A DNA stretch of 64,000 bases from FEN-1219 sp036563665 (GCA_036563665.1 DATCLY010000075.1:76873-140872), one strand, 5' to 3'; shown: positions 1 through 9,282, numbered from the stretch's first letter. Made by a program: numbers and translations. The notes: a model not told the origin generated them from the sequence alone.

Positions 1-2
1 AC

Positions 3-1895
3 GACGCGATCGCGATCACCGAGCCGGACGACCTCGCGCGCGAGCTGCCGATGCGCGAAGCGAGCTTCACGCCGTCGCTGCGCGACGGCGCGAGCGCCGA
101 GGCGCGGCTGGTGCTGGCCGACGACGGCGTGGCGCAGCTCGCGAACGGCGCCGCGGGCAGCCGCCGCGACGCCTGCGAGCCGCTCGTGAACGCCGCCGAG
201 GTGCGCGGCCACATCGCGCTGATCGAGCGCGGCGGCTGCGAGTTCTGGGTCAAGGTGCAACGGGCTGAGCAGGCGGGCGCCGTGGCCGCCGTGGTGTACA
301 ACACCTCCGGCGCGCCGTTCCCCATGAACGGCGACTCGGGCAGCGTGGGCATCCCGGCCGTCATGATCGGCGCGAACGACGGCCAGCTCCTCGTGAACAG
401 GCTCACGGACGGCGAGGAGATCACGGTGGCGCTGCGGCGCGGGATCTTCGTGGAGGTGCGCCAGACCGGGAACATGATGGCGGAGTTCTCCTCCCGCGGC
501 CCCGCGACGTCCGATGCGAATTTCCTGAAGCCCGACGTCACGGCGCCGGGCGTGGACATCCTTGCCGGCCACACGCCGCAGCCCGCGAGCGGGCTGCAAG
601 GCGAGACGTTCCAGTATCTCTCCGGCACCTCGCAGGCCGCGCCGCAGGTGGCGGGGCTCGCCGCGCTGTTGCTCGAGGCGCATCCCGACTGGCCGCCGAG
701 CGCCATCAAGTCGGCGCTCATGACCACGGCGCGGCAGAACGTGCTGCGGGAGCCTGAGATCGACGCGGATCCGCTCGACATGGGCGCGGGCCACGTCGAT
801 CCGAACCGTGCCGTGGACCCCGGCCTCACCTACGACAACGGCCTGCTCGATCATGCGGCCTATCTCTGCGGCCTCGAACGCTCGCCGTTCCTCGTGGAGG
901 ACTGCGACGCGGTGCTCGCCGAGGGCTACCCCGCGGATCCCACGCAGCTCAACCTGCCGTCCATCGCCGTGGCGGAGCTCGTCACCGGCGACATCGTCAC
1001 GCGCGTGGTCACGAACCGCGGCGGACCCGCCACGTTCACGGCCAGCGTGACGGCGCCGCCGGGCATCGAGGTGATCGTGGAGCCGCCGACGCTCGCGCTC
1101 GGCGCCGGCGAGACGGCCGAGTTCGGGCTCACGTTCATCGATCACGGCGACTCGCCGCTCGACGAGTGGACGTTCGGCCAGCTCGTCTGGAGCGACGGCG
1201 CGCGCCGGGTCGCGAGCCCCATCGCGCTGCGCCCGGTGGCGCTGCGCGTGCCCACGCGCATCAACCTGTTCGGCGAGGAAGGCACGCTCGACGTGCCCAT
1301 CGCGTTCAACTACAACGGCGAGTACATCGCATCGGTGCACGGCCTCGCCGCACCTGCCACGGTGCAGGACGGCTTCGTCGAGGACGACCCGACGAACCAG
1401 TTCACCTTCCGCATCGGCAACGGCGTGCGCATGCACGAGCTGCCGGAGGTGCCGCCGGACACGCTCTATCTGCGGGTGGCGCTCTTCGACGAGCTCACCG
1501 ACGGGCTCGACGACCTCGACCTCTATCTCTTCTACTGCCCCGACAATCTCTGCACGCAGATCGGCCAGAGCGGCCGGTTCGACTCCGAAGAGGAGATCGA
1601 CGTTTTCGAGCCGCAGCCGGGGCGCTACGTGGCGCTGGTGCACGGCTTCGAGACGGACGAGACGGCGGGCGGGCCCGGCGCCCGCTACACGCTGTTCGGC
1701 TGGACGCTCGGGCGAGACGACGAAGCCGGCAACCTGGAGTACGCGGCGCCGCCCACGGTCGCCGCCGGCGACCGGCTCGACGTGGAGCTCACCTGGAGCG
1801 TCGACGACCCGACCACGCGCTACCTCGGCGCGATCCTCCACTCGACGGCGGAAGGCCCGTACGCTCTCAGCGTGATCCGCGTGCTTCCGTTCTGA
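3..1895 (+). CDS. Subtilisin-like serine protease (peptidase S8), 5' end missing
   Basis: C-terminal part of a secreted S8 protease; the frame is open through the left edge, so the N-terminus with the catalytic Asp and His lies outside. Visible in order: a protease-associated (PA) domain insert (IALIERGGCEFWVKV, GIPAVMIG), the oxyanion-side strand FSSRGP followed by LKPDVTAPG, and the catalytic serine in GTSQAAPQVAG (Ser codon 630-632). Then come a fibronectin-like domain (TRVVTNRGGPATF) and a C-terminal beta-rich domain with an acidic DGLDDLDLYLFYCP stretch like pre-peptidase C-terminal domains. The PA insert and Fn3-type tail match the large extracellular subtilases. It probably degrades protein outside the cell. 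The first in-frame ATG in the window (51) is not a real start. Confidence 0.9.
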   Translation, partial: DAIAITEPDDLARELPMREASFTPSLRDGASAEARLVLADDGVAQLANGAAGSRRDACEPLVNAAEVRGHIALIERGGCEFWVKVQRAEQAGAVAAVVYNTSGAPFPMNGDSGSVGIPAVMIGANDGQLLVNRLTDGEEITVALRRGIFVEVRQTGNMMAEFSSRGPATSDANFLKPDVTAPGVDILAGHTPQPASGLQGETFQYLSGTSQAAPQVAGLAALLLEAHPDWPPSAIKSALMTTARQNVLREPEIDADPLDMGAGHVDPNRAVDPGLTYDNGLLDHAAYLCGLERSPFLVEDCDAVLAEGYPADPTQLNLPSIAVAELVTGDIVTRVVTNRGGPATFTASVTAPPGIEVIVEPPTLALGAGETAEFGLTFIDHGDSPLDEWTFGQLVWSDGARRVASPIALRPVALRVPTRINLFGEEGTLDVPIAFNYNGEYIASVHGLAAPATVQDGFVEDDPTNQFTFRIGNGVRMHELPEVPPDTLYLRVALFDELTDGLDDLDLYLFYCPDNLCTQIGQSGRFDSEEEIDVFEPQPGRYVALVHGFETDETAGGPGARYTLFGWTLGRDDEAGNLEYAAPPTVAAGDRLDVELTWSVDDPTTRYLGAILHSTAEGPYALSVIRVLPF

Positions 1896-1963
1896 CTGCG
1901 TGCGGCTTTTGTGCGGGGACGTTCGAGCGCGCGGTCTTCGGCGTCATCGCAGGCGGCGCGGCT

Positions 1964-2041
1964 CGCATGTGCCCCTCCCCCTCCCTGGGGGCTGGCGCGC
2001 GCACATCCCTGTGCGCGAGCCTGCTGGAAGGGGCACATGCG
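1964..2041. repeat. Nested palindromic element between the subtilase and tag
   Basis: Perfect 13-bp inverted arms, CGCATGTGCCCCT at 1964-1976 and its complement at 2029-2041, enclose a second perfect hairpin, CGCGCACA-tccc-TGTGCGCG (1998-2017). The whole 78-bp unit can fold into one long interrupted stem. It sits 69 bp after the subtilase stop in a 375-bp stretch (1896-2270) with no convincing gene. It could be a bidirectional terminator, lacking a T-run, or a REP-type mobile palindrome. No second copy was noticed in the window. Confidence 0.6.
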
Positions 2042-2097
2042 ATCCACGCCGCGAAGCCAGCCGCGCCATTCGGTGCGGCGGTCGTGCGTCTCGACGA

Positions 2098-2253
2098 TCA
2101 GAGCGGGAACAACGACAGCGCGTACGACAACCGCACGGGCGCGCCCGTCTGGTTCGTCACGATGAGCGGCCGCCATTGCGGGCAGCCGCTCAGCGCGGCG
2201 CTCACGAAGACGGCGGCAGGCGCCAGGAACGCTCGGCTCGCCCCATTCGTCGC
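2098..2253 (-). pseudogene. Possible remnant of a small lipoprotein gene
   Basis: The minus-strand reading shows a hydrophobic stretch with a lipobox-like LSGC (context FVSAALSGCPQWRPL) followed by a short beta-type tail (VTNQTGAPVRLSY) and a stop. No ATG lies in frame at a sensible distance before it, and the tail is only about 28 residues after the cysteine. It may be a truncated lipoprotein or a chance reading. Support is weak. Confidence 0.22.
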
Positions 2254-2270
2254 TCCGGGCGACGAAGCTC

Positions 2271-2894
2271 CTACGCCGCGCCGGCGCGCGCCCGGCGCCT
2301 TGGCCGCTTCGTAGAGCCCTGGCGTTCCGGGTGTCGGAAGCAGGTGATCAGGTGGTCGTTCACGAGGCCCGTGGCCTGCATGTGCGCGTAGACGATGGTG
2401 GAGCCGACGAACTTGAACCCGCGCGCCTTGAGGTCCTTGCTGAGCGCGTCGGACTCGGGGCTCGTGGCCGGCACCTCGCGCTGCTCGCGCCAGCGGTTGA
2501 CGATCGGCTTGCCGTCCACGAAGCGCCACACGTAGTGGTCGAAGCTGCCGAACTCCTCCTGCACGGCCAGGAACGAGCGCGCGTTCACGATCGTGGCCTC
2601 GATCTTCTGGCGGTTGCGCACGATGCCGGGATCCGCCATGAGCCGCTCCACCGAGCGGGCGTCGAAGCGGGCCACCCGCTCGGGATCGAAGCCCGCGAAC
2701 GCGCGGCGGTAGCCCTCGCGCTTGCGCAGGATGGTCCACCAGCTCAAGCCGGCCTGCGCGCCCTCGAGCACGAGGAACTCGAAATGCCGCCGGTCGTCGC
2801 GCACCGGCACGCCCCACTCCTCGTCGTGATAGCGCTGGTACTCGGGATCGATCCCGAGGCACCACGGGCATCGTTCGGCATCGGTGACGTTCAT
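2271..2894 (-). CDS. tag: DNA-3-methyladenine glycosylase I
   Basis: Base-excision repair enzyme that removes 3-methyladenine from alkylated DNA in the cytoplasm. The 207-residue product begins MNVTDAERCPWC and shows the Tag family signature: an N-terminal Cys (CPWC) and a His in YQRYHDEEWG, plus C-terminal His and Cys in DHLITCFRH, the usual zinc ligands of this family. The core (EGAQAGLSWWTILRKR, GIVRNRQKIEA, GFKFVGSTIVYAHMQ) is well conserved. The start at 2894 was chosen because homology begins there; the longer reading runs into the divergent aroE promoter region. The C-terminal basic tail is a normal short extension. Length is close to the usual 190 residues. Confidence 0.95.
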   Translation of the reverse strand: MNVTDAERCPWCLGIDPEYQRYHDEEWGVPVRDDRRHFEFLVLEGAQAGLSWWTILRKREGYRRAFAGFDPERVARFDARSVERLMADPGIVRNRQKIEATIVNARSFLAVQEEFGSFDHYVWRFVDGKPIVNRWREQREVPATSPESDALSKDLKARGFKFVGSTIVYAHMQATGLVNDHLITCFRHPERQGSTKRPRRRARAGAA

Positions 2895-2986
2895 CGCGAC
2901 CTCGGACGGCTCGACGGCGGCTGCGCGAGACACACGGGGGAGGGTACAGTACCACGCCGCCCGATGAAGCAACGGACCTCGGCAGA

Positions 2987-3832
2987 ATGAGCGGAAAAGA
3001 GCCGGACCGCTACGCCGTGATCGGCCACCCCGTGGCGCACAGCCGCTCGCCCGCCATCCACGCCGCATTCGCCCGCCAGACGGGGCAGGCCCTCGTCTAC
3101 GAGCGCATCGACGCGCCGCCCGAGGCGTTCGCGGAGGCCGTGCGGCGGTTCGCGGCCGCCGGGGGCAAGGGGCTCAACGTCACGGTGCCGCACAAGGAGG
3201 CGGCGTTCGAGCTCGCGGACGAGCTCGGCCGCGAGGCGGCCGAGGCCCGCGCGGTCAACACGCTCACGCTCGACGGCGGGCGCGTGCGCGGCGACAACAC
3301 GGACGGCTTGGGCTTCGTGCGCGACCTGTGCGTCAACGAGGGTGTGCCCCTCGCCGGCCGCCGCGTGCTGATCTTCGGCGCGGGCGGCGCCGCCCGCGGC
3401 GTCGTGGGGCCCGTGCTCACGGAGGGGCCGCGCGAGCTCGTCATCGCGAACCGCACGCCCGCCAAGGCGGAGGCGCTCGCGCGCGCGTTCGCCGCCGCGG
3501 GCCCTGTGACGGCGGCGTCCTTCGCCGCGCTCGAAGGCCGCGAGCCCTTCGACGTCGTGGTCAACGCCACCTCGGTCGGCCTCGCGGGCGACACCCCCGC
3601 GTTCCCCGCGAACGTGATCGGCCCGGGAACCTTCTGCTACGACATGGTCTACGGTCCGGGAGGCACGCCCTTCGTGCGCTGGGCCCTGAGCGCGGGCGCC
3701 CGCCGCGCCGTGCAGGGCCTCGGCATGCTGGTGGAGCAGGCCGCGGAATCGTTCCGGATCTGGAGAGGCGTGCGCCCCGCCACGGAACCCGTGCTGGCCG
3801 AGCTCAGGCGCGAGCTCGAAGCGGCGCGCTGA
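2987..3832 (+). CDS. aroE: Shikimate dehydrogenase (NADP+)
   Basis: Catalyses reduction of 3-dehydroshikimate to shikimate with NADPH in the chorismate pathway. The 281-residue protein has the substrate-site motif SRSPAIH near residue 20, the catalytic Lys70 in NVTVPHK, Asp106 in GDNTDGLGF, the nucleotide-binding loop IFGAGGAARG around 127, an NRTPAKAE NADP-phosphate motif, and the C-terminal QGLGMLVEQAA. All catalytic residues are present and the length is typical. It is divergent from tag with 92 bp between the starts. Confidence 0.97.
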   Translation: MSGKEPDRYAVIGHPVAHSRSPAIHAAFARQTGQALVYERIDAPPEAFAEAVRRFAAAGGKGLNVTVPHKEAAFELADELGREAAEARAVNTLTLDGGRVRGDNTDGLGFVRDLCVNEGVPLAGRRVLIFGAGGAARGVVGPVLTEGPRELVIANRTPAKAEALARAFAAAGPVTAASFAALEGREPFDVVVNATSVGLAGDTPAFPANVIGPGTFCYDMVYGPGGTPFVRWALSAGARRAVQGLGMLVEQAAESFRIWRGVRPATEPVLAELRRELEAAR

Positions 3833-3848
3833 AAGCCGCTTCGCCCGC

Positions 3849-5195
3849 TCAGCGCATCGTCACGAGCTCCTCGGCGCTAGTGGGATGGATGGCGATGGTG
3901 TCGTCGAAATCGCGCTTGCGCGCGCCCATCGTGATGGCGACGGCGAAGCCCTGCAGCATCTCGTCCGCCCCGGGGCCGATGATGTGACAGCCGACGATGC
4001 GCTCGTCCGCGCCCACCGTCACGAGCTTCATGGCCGTGCGCGGCTTGTCCTCGGTGAGCGCGTGGAACATCGGCACGAACTCCGACCGGTAGACCTTGAG
4101 CGGCTCGCCGGGATAACGCGCCTCGGCGTCCCGCTCCGACAGGCCCACCGTGCCGATGGGCGGATGGGAGAAGAGCACCGTCGGGATCACGTCGTACGAC
4201 AGCCGTCGCTCGGGCTGCCCGCCGAACACGCGGTCCGCGAGGCGCCGCCCGGCGGCGATCGCCACCGGCGTGAGCTCGGCCTGCCCCGTGACGTCGCCGA
4301 CCGCATACACGCCCGGCACGCTCGTGTTCTGGTACGCGTCCACCACGACGTAACCGTCCGCGTTGGTCTCGATGCCGGCCTCGGCGAGCCGCAGCTGCGC
4401 CGTGTTGGGACTGCGGCCGATGGCCCAGAGCAGCACGTCGAAGCCGTCGAAGCTGCGGCCGTCGGCGGTGGTGAGCGTGAGCCCGCCGTCGCGGTGCACC
4501 GCCTGCGGCACGGCGTGCGTGACGATCTCGATACCGTCCGCGCGCATCGCCTGCTCGAGCCGCTCGGAAAGCATCGCGTCGAACGTGCGCAGCAACCCGC
4601 CGTAGCGAGCGAACACCGTCACCCGGCTGCCGAGCGAATGCAGCACGCCCGCGAGCTCCACGGCCACGTAGCCGGCGCCCACGATGGCGACGCTCGCCGG
4701 CAGCTCCTCGAGCTCGAAGAAGCCGTCCGACGTGATCCCGAGCTCCGCGCCCTCGATGGGCGGCACGTCTGGAAAGCCGCCCGTGGCGATGACCACGTGC
4801 GGCGCGCGATAACGGGCGCCCGCTTCGTCCACGATCTCGTGGGCGTCGGCGAACACGCCCCGGGAGCGGATCGTGGTGATGCCCTTGCGCTCGAGGTTGC
4901 CGGCGTAGATGCGGTTCAGACGCGCCACGTACGCGTCGCGTCCCGCCTTGAGCTTGCGCCAGTCGTGGCGCCCGCGCTGCACGGCGAAGCCGTACGCCGG
5001 CGCGTGATCGATCGCGCGCGCGAGCTCCGCCGCGTTCCACATGACCTTCTTCGGCACGCAGCCGACGTTCACGCACGTGCCGCCGAGCCGCCCGGGCTCG
5101 AACAGCGCCACGCGCGCACCGTACTCGGCCGCGCGCTGAGCCGTGGCGAGCCCTCCGCTGCCGCCGCCGAGGACGATGAGGTCGAAGGATTGCAA
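3849..5195 (-). CDS. gor: Glutathione-disulfide reductase
   Basis: FAD/NADPH disulfide oxidoreductase that regenerates glutathione in the cytosol. The 448-residue protein has the FAD loop GGGSGG (residues 10-15), the redox pair CVNVGC (Cys41, Cys46) followed by VPKK, the second dinucleotide loop GAGYVAVELAG, the FAD motif GVYAVGDVTG, and the catalytic His in the C-terminal IHPTSAEELVTMR. CVNVGCVPKK and the HPTSAEE ending are the glutathione reductase rather than lipoamide dehydrogenase form. The start codon is TTG. It converges on aroE with only 16 bp between them and is divergent from the oligopeptidase gene. Confidence 0.95.
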   Translation of the reverse strand: MQSFDLIVLGGGSGGLATAQRAAEYGARVALFEPGRLGGTCVNVGCVPKKVMWNAAELARAIDHAPAYGFAVQRGRHDWRKLKAGRDAYVARLNRIYAGNLERKGITTIRSRGVFADAHEIVDEAGARYRAPHVVIATGGFPDVPPIEGAELGITSDGFFELEELPASVAIVGAGYVAVELAGVLHSLGSRVTVFARYGGLLRTFDAMLSERLEQAMRADGIEIVTHAVPQAVHRDGGLTLTTADGRSFDGFDVLLWAIGRSPNTAQLRLAEAGIETNADGYVVVDAYQNTSVPGVYAVGDVTGQAELTPVAIAAGRRLADRVFGGQPERRLSYDVIPTVLFSHPPIGTVGLSERDAEARYPGEPLKVYRSEFVPMFHALTEDKPRTAMKLVTVGADERIVGCHIIGPGADEMLQGFAVAITMGARKRDFDDTIAIHPTSAEELVTMR

Positions 5196-5287
5196 GGCAC
5201 CGCCCCTGTCTTCGAAGGAACCCGGAGCTTATACAAGACCCGAGTTTCTCTGCTAGATTGCCCGTTCGACCACCGACCGCATCCAGC

Positions 5288-7330
5288 ATGACCACCGAAG
5301 ACGACGCAGGGAATCCGCTGCTGGCGGCGACCGACCTGCCGGCGTTCGACGCGATCCGGCCCGAGCATGTCGAGCCCGCCGTGCGCCGCACGCTCGACGA
5401 GCAGCGGGCCGCCCTCGCACGGGCCGAGCGCGTGGCCGAGCCGTCGCTCGACTGGCTCGCTGCGCTCGAGCGCATCCATGATGCCGTGCATCGCGTGTGG
5501 AGCCCGGTCGCGCATCTGAACGCGGTGGTATCGAGCCCGGAGCTGCGCGCCGCGTTCAACGCCGCGCTGCCGCTCGTGACGGAGTTCGGCACCGAGCTCG
5601 CGCAGAACGAGCGGCTGTATCGGTGCTTCCTGCGCCTCGAGGAGACGTTGCCCGAAGACAGGCCCGTCGAGCGCGAGCTCGTGCGCCAGGCGATTCGCGA
5701 CTTTCGCCTCGGCGGCGTGGCGCTCGAGGGCGAGGCGCGCGCACGCTTCCGCGCGGTGATGCAGGAGCTCGCCGCCCGCCAGGCGAGCTTCGAGCAGAAC
5801 CTCATGGACGCCACCGACGCGTTCCGTCATCACGAGACGGACCGCGGCGCGCTCGCGGGGCTGCCGGAGGTCGTGCTGGAGCGCGCCGCGGCGGCGGCCC
5901 GCGAGCAGAACCTCGAGGGCTTCCTGCTCACGCTCGACCCGCCCACGTACCAGGCGGTGATGGCGCACGCGGAGTCGGAAGCGCTGCGCGCCAAGTACTA
6001 CGAGGCGTGGGTCACGCGCGCGTCGGACCGCGGACCGCACGCGGGGCGCTGGGACAACGGGCCGCTGATCGAGGACATCCTGCGCTTGCGGCACGAGGCG
6101 GCCACGCTGCTCGGCTTCGCGAGCTACGCGGAGCTCTCGCTCGCGACCAAGATGGCGACCTCGCCGGCCGAGGTGATCGGGTTCCTCCGCGACCTCGCAC
6201 GGCGCAGCCGGCCGCAGGCCGAGCGCGAGCTCGCCGACCTCGAGGCGTACGCGGGCCGCCGCTTGGAGCCCTGGGACGTCGCGTTCTACTCCGAGCGCCT
6301 GCGCCGGGAGCGCTTCGCGATCTCGGAGGAGGAGCTTCGGCCCTACTTCCCGCTCGAGCGCGTGCTCGCGGGCCTGTTCGAGCTCGCGGAGCGGCTGTTC
6401 GGGCTGCGCCTGACCGAAGCGCCCGCGCCCAATCCGTGGCACCCGTCCGTGCGCTACTACGTGCTCCGCGACGCGCGCGGGACGGAGGTCGGCAGCTTCT
6501 ACGCGGACCTCTTCGCGCGCGCCAACAAGCGCGGCGGCGCCTGGATGGACGGGGCCACGAGCCGCGCGCGGCTGCCCGGCCTCGAGCGCCGGCCCGTGGC
6601 GCACCTCGTCTGCAACTTCTCGCCGCCCGTCGGCGACACGCCGTCGCTGCTCACGCATTCCGACGTGGTGACGCTGTTCCACGAGTTCGGGCACGCGCTC
6701 CATCACCTGCTGACCGAGGTGGACTATCCCTCGCTCGCCGGCATCAACGGCGTCGCCTGGGACGCCGTGGAGCTGCCGAGCCAGTTCCTCGAGAACTACA
6801 CCTGGCTGCCCGAGGTGCTGCGGCGCATCGCACGGCATCACCGCACGGACGAGCCGCTGCCGGACGCGAAGATCGAAACGCTGAACCGCTCGCGCACCTT
6901 CCTGTCCGGGCTCGCCATGGTGCGCCAGCTCGAGTTCGCGCTGTTCGACTTCAGGCTGCATCACGAATACGACCCCGCGCGGGGCGGGCGGGTGCTCCCG
7001 CTGCTCGACGAGGTGCGGCGCGAGGTGGCCGTGGTGCCGGCCGCGGAATACAACCGCTTCCCGAACACCTTCGCGCACGTGTTCGGGGGTGGCTACGCCG
7101 CGGGCTACTACAGCTACAAGTGGGCCGAGGTGCTCGCCGCGGACGCCTTCGCGGCGTTCGAGGAAGCGGGCGCCTTCGACCGCGCTACGGCCGAGCGCTT
7201 CCGCAAGTCGGTGCTCGCCGTGGGCGGCAGCCGCAAGGCCCTCGATGCGTTCGTCGCCTTCCGCGGCCGCGAGCCGCGCCTCGAGCCGCTGCTCAAGCGG
7301 TCGGGCATCGAGGCGGCGGCCGGCGCGTAG
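5288..7330 (+). CDS. prlC: Oligopeptidase A (M3 metallopeptidase)
   Basis: Cytoplasmic zinc peptidase that cleaves short peptides, including signal-peptide fragments. The product is 680 residues, the usual size for this family. The zinc motif HEFGHALHH lies near residue 465, and the C-terminal FAHVFGGGYAAGYYSYKW is the classic OpdA/PrlC substrate-binding segment. N-terminal PAFDAIRPEHVEPAV is also typical. The ATG at 5288 is preferred over an upstream in-frame TTG at 5258 because homology starts there. It is followed after 27 bp by xthA, which may be cotranscribed. Confidence 0.95.
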   Translation: MTTEDDAGNPLLAATDLPAFDAIRPEHVEPAVRRTLDEQRAALARAERVAEPSLDWLAALERIHDAVHRVWSPVAHLNAVVSSPELRAAFNAALPLVTEFGTELAQNERLYRCFLRLEETLPEDRPVERELVRQAIRDFRLGGVALEGEARARFRAVMQELAARQASFEQNLMDATDAFRHHETDRGALAGLPEVVLERAAAAAREQNLEGFLLTLDPPTYQAVMAHAESEALRAKYYEAWVTRASDRGPHAGRWDNGPLIEDILRLRHEAATLLGFASYAELSLATKMATSPAEVIGFLRDLARRSRPQAERELADLEAYAGRRLEPWDVAFYSERLRRERFAISEEELRPYFPLERVLAGLFELAERLFGLRLTEAPAPNPWHPSVRYYVLRDARGTEVGSFYADLFARANKRGGAWMDGATSRARLPGLERRPVAHLVCNFSPPVGDTPSLLTHSDVVTLFHEFGHALHHLLTEVDYPSLAGINGVAWDAVELPSQFLENYTWLPEVLRRIARHHRTDEPLPDAKIETLNRSRTFLSGLAMVRQLEFALFDFRLHHEYDPARGGRVLPLLDEVRREVAVVPAAEYNRFPNTFAHVFGGGYAAGYYSYKWAEVLAADAFAAFEEAGAFDRATAERFRKSVLAVGGSRKALDAFVAFRGREPRLEPLLKRSGIEAAAGA

Positions 7331-7357
7331 CGGCGCCCTTCCGGTCGAGGGCGGGCG

Positions 7358-8128
7358 GTGCGCATCGCCACCTGGAACATCAACAGCCTGCGCATGCGGC
7401 TCGGGCACGTGACGCAGTGGCTCGAGCGCGAGCAGCCCGACGTGCTCGCGCTCCAGGAGACCAAGCTCCGCGACGAGGACTTCCCCGTCGAGGCGTTCGC
7501 CGCGCTCGGCTACCAGGTGGTGTTCAGCGGCCAGCCGGCCTACAACGGCGTGGCCATCGCCTCCCGGCGTCCGGCCGCCAACGTGCTCGTCGGCCTCGAG
7601 GGCTTCGAGGACCCCGCCCGCCGGGTGCTCGCCGCCTCGTTCGGCGAGCTGCGGGTGTTCAACGTGTACGTGCCGAACGGGCAGCGGGTGGGCTCGGAGA
7701 AGTACGCCTACAAGCTCGAATGGATGGCCGCGCTTCGCGACCAGCTCGCGCGCGAGCTCGAGCGGCACGGCCAGCTCGTGCTGCTCGGCGACTTCAACGT
7801 GGCGCCGGAGGACCGCGACGTGCACGACCCGCTCGCGTGGGAAGGCAAGATCATGTGCAGCGAGCCCGAGCGCAGCGCGCTCGCGGCCATTCGGGCGCTC
7901 GGCCTGCACGACGCGTTCCGGCTGTTCGAGCAGCCGCCCCGGAGCTTCACCTGGTGGGACTATCGTGCGGGCGCCTTCCGGCGCAATCTGGGGCTCAGGA
8001 TCGACCTGATCCTGCTCTCGGAGCAGCTCCGCGAGCGGTGCGCCGGCTGTCGGATCGACGCCGCGCCGCGCCGCTGGGAAAAGCCTTCCGACCACGTGCC
8101 GGTCGTCGCAGATTTGCGACTCCCGTGA
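7358..8128 (+). CDS. xthA: Exodeoxyribonuclease III
   Basis: AP endonuclease and 3'-5' exonuclease of base-excision repair. 256 residues from a GTG start, beginning RIATWNINSLRMR, with the metal-binding Glu in LALQETKL, the YNGVAI strand, NVYVPNGQ, the catalytic GDFNVAPEDRDVHDP segment, and the C-terminal catalytic SDHVPVVADL. All catalytic positions of the exonuclease-endonuclease-phosphatase fold are intact. The alternative GTG or ATG choices downstream would remove the first strand. Confidence 0.96.
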   Translation: MRIATWNINSLRMRLGHVTQWLEREQPDVLALQETKLRDEDFPVEAFAALGYQVVFSGQPAYNGVAIASRRPAANVLVGLEGFEDPARRVLAASFGELRVFNVYVPNGQRVGSEKYAYKLEWMAALRDQLARELERHGQLVLLGDFNVAPEDRDVHDPLAWEGKIMCSEPERSALAAIRALGLHDAFRLFEQPPRSFTWWDYRAGAFRRNLGLRIDLILLSEQLRERCAGCRIDAAPRRWEKPSDHVPVVADLRLP

Positions 8129-8204
8129 CGATTTATGTCGCATGTAGGATTTCGCGGATTCGCGCAATCTCTTACACTGCGGCAACTTTCGGTCGGGAGC
8201 ATCC

Positions 8205-9257
8205 TTGACCCACGATCAAGCCCAGGAGCGCCGTAACGACTACGACGTGACCAACACGGTGCAGGTCAGCTCCCCGCACCAGGTTCGCGCCGCGGTCGCC
8301 TCCCTCTTCCGCTCCCTTTACCCGCGCCATTCGTTCGACGCCGTGTGGCTCGCGTTCCACGACTTCGAGCGCGTGTTCTGCGGCCACGACGAATACCATC
8401 CGGTGGACACGCCGTATCACGACATCCAGCACACGCTGGACATGACGCTGGCGCTCGCGCGGCTCATCGCCGGCTACGAGTCCACCGCCGGGCCGGGCGA
8501 CGCCCTCGGGCCCGAGCGGGCGGCGCTCGCCATCGTCTGCGGCCTGTTCCACGATTCGGGATATCTGCGGCATCGCGAGCGCGACCGCGCCGTCGCGCAC
8601 GGCGCGGAGTTCACGCGCTCGCACGTGTCGCGGAGCGGGCAATTCCTCGAGGGCTACCTGCCCCGCATCGGCCTCGGGGAATTCGTGCCGGTGGCGGCGC
8701 GCATCGTGCATTTCACCGGCTACGAGATCGACATCGAGCGCATCGAGCTCGACGAGCCCAAGGACAGCCTCGTGGGTCACCTGCTCGGCACGGCCGACCT
8801 CATGGCGCAGCTCGCCGACCGCTGCTACCTCGAGAAGTGCCGCGACCGGCTGTTTCCGGAGTTCGTGGTGGGCGGCGTCGCGCTGGGTGAGAGCCCGAGC
8901 AACGCGCGTTACCGCTCGGGACGCGACCTGCTCGCCAAGACGCTCGCGTTCTACCAGAGCTCGGTGCGGCGCCGGCTCGAGCACAACTTCAACGGCGCCT
9001 ACCGGTACATGGAGGCGTACTTCGAGCACGGCGAGAACCCGTACGTCTACTTCCTGCGCAAGAACCTCGCGTTCTTGAGCACGATCATCGCGAACGGCAG
9101 CTGGGACAGGCTGCGCCGCAAGCCGCCGTGCGTGATCCCGGATGCGAGTGGCGAGGCGCGCCTGCTGCGCCTCGCGTTCGAGCGCGTGCGCGACTGGTCC
9201 GAGCAAAAGTCGGGCGGAGTCCCTTCGTTCGCCGGCCTCACCGCCGCCGCGCGATGA
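8205..9257 (+). CDS. HD-domain phosphohydrolase, PDEase-like
   Basis: 350-residue protein from a TTG start. It has a metal-dependent HD fold: TPYHDIQHTLDMTLALA near residue 67 provides the first His, GLFHDSGYL near residue 119 supplies the HD pair, and HFTGYEIDIE with LGTADLMAQLADR supplies later metal residues. The spacing of the YHDxxHTLD helix and FHD helix is reminiscent of 3',5'-cyclic nucleotide phosphodiesterases (YHNxxHAxDV...CHDxDH) rather than GYP-type c-di-GMP enzymes. The C-terminus is helical with no extra recognised domain, and no GAF or PAS sensor domain is seen. Substrate unknown; a nucleotide second messenger is plausible but inferred. Confidence 0.8.
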   Translation: MTHDQAQERRNDYDVTNTVQVSSPHQVRAAVASLFRSLYPRHSFDAVWLAFHDFERVFCGHDEYHPVDTPYHDIQHTLDMTLALARLIAGYESTAGPGDALGPERAALAIVCGLFHDSGYLRHRERDRAVAHGAEFTRSHVSRSGQFLEGYLPRIGLGEFVPVAARIVHFTGYEIDIERIELDEPKDSLVGHLLGTADLMAQLADRCYLEKCRDRLFPEFVVGGVALGESPSNARYRSGRDLLAKTLAFYQSSVRRRLEHNFNGAYRYMEAYFEHGENPYVYFLRKNLAFLSTIIANGSWDRLRRKPPCVIPDASGEARLLRLAFERVRDWSEQKSGGVPSFAGLTAAAR

Positions 9258-9282
9258 GAGCGGCTCGGCGGGGCTCTCGCGC
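9249..9282 (+). terminator. Stem-loop over the stop codon of the HD gene
   Basis: GCGC (9249-9252) and GAGAGC (9256-9261) pair with GCTCTC (9273-9278) and GCGC (9279-9282) around an 11-nt loop, with a 3-nt bulge. It overlaps the TGA of the HD gene. There is no T-run, so it may be an mRNA-end stabiliser or a Rho-dependent end between two convergent genes. Confidence 0.4.

Noticed and set aside
5069..8208. Very long open frames (900-1,000 codons) overlapping gor, oligopeptidase A and xthA on both strands
   Set aside because: Translations are Arg/Ala/Pro-rich, lack domains and are antisense or out of frame to well-matched genes; they follow from high GC with few stop codons.
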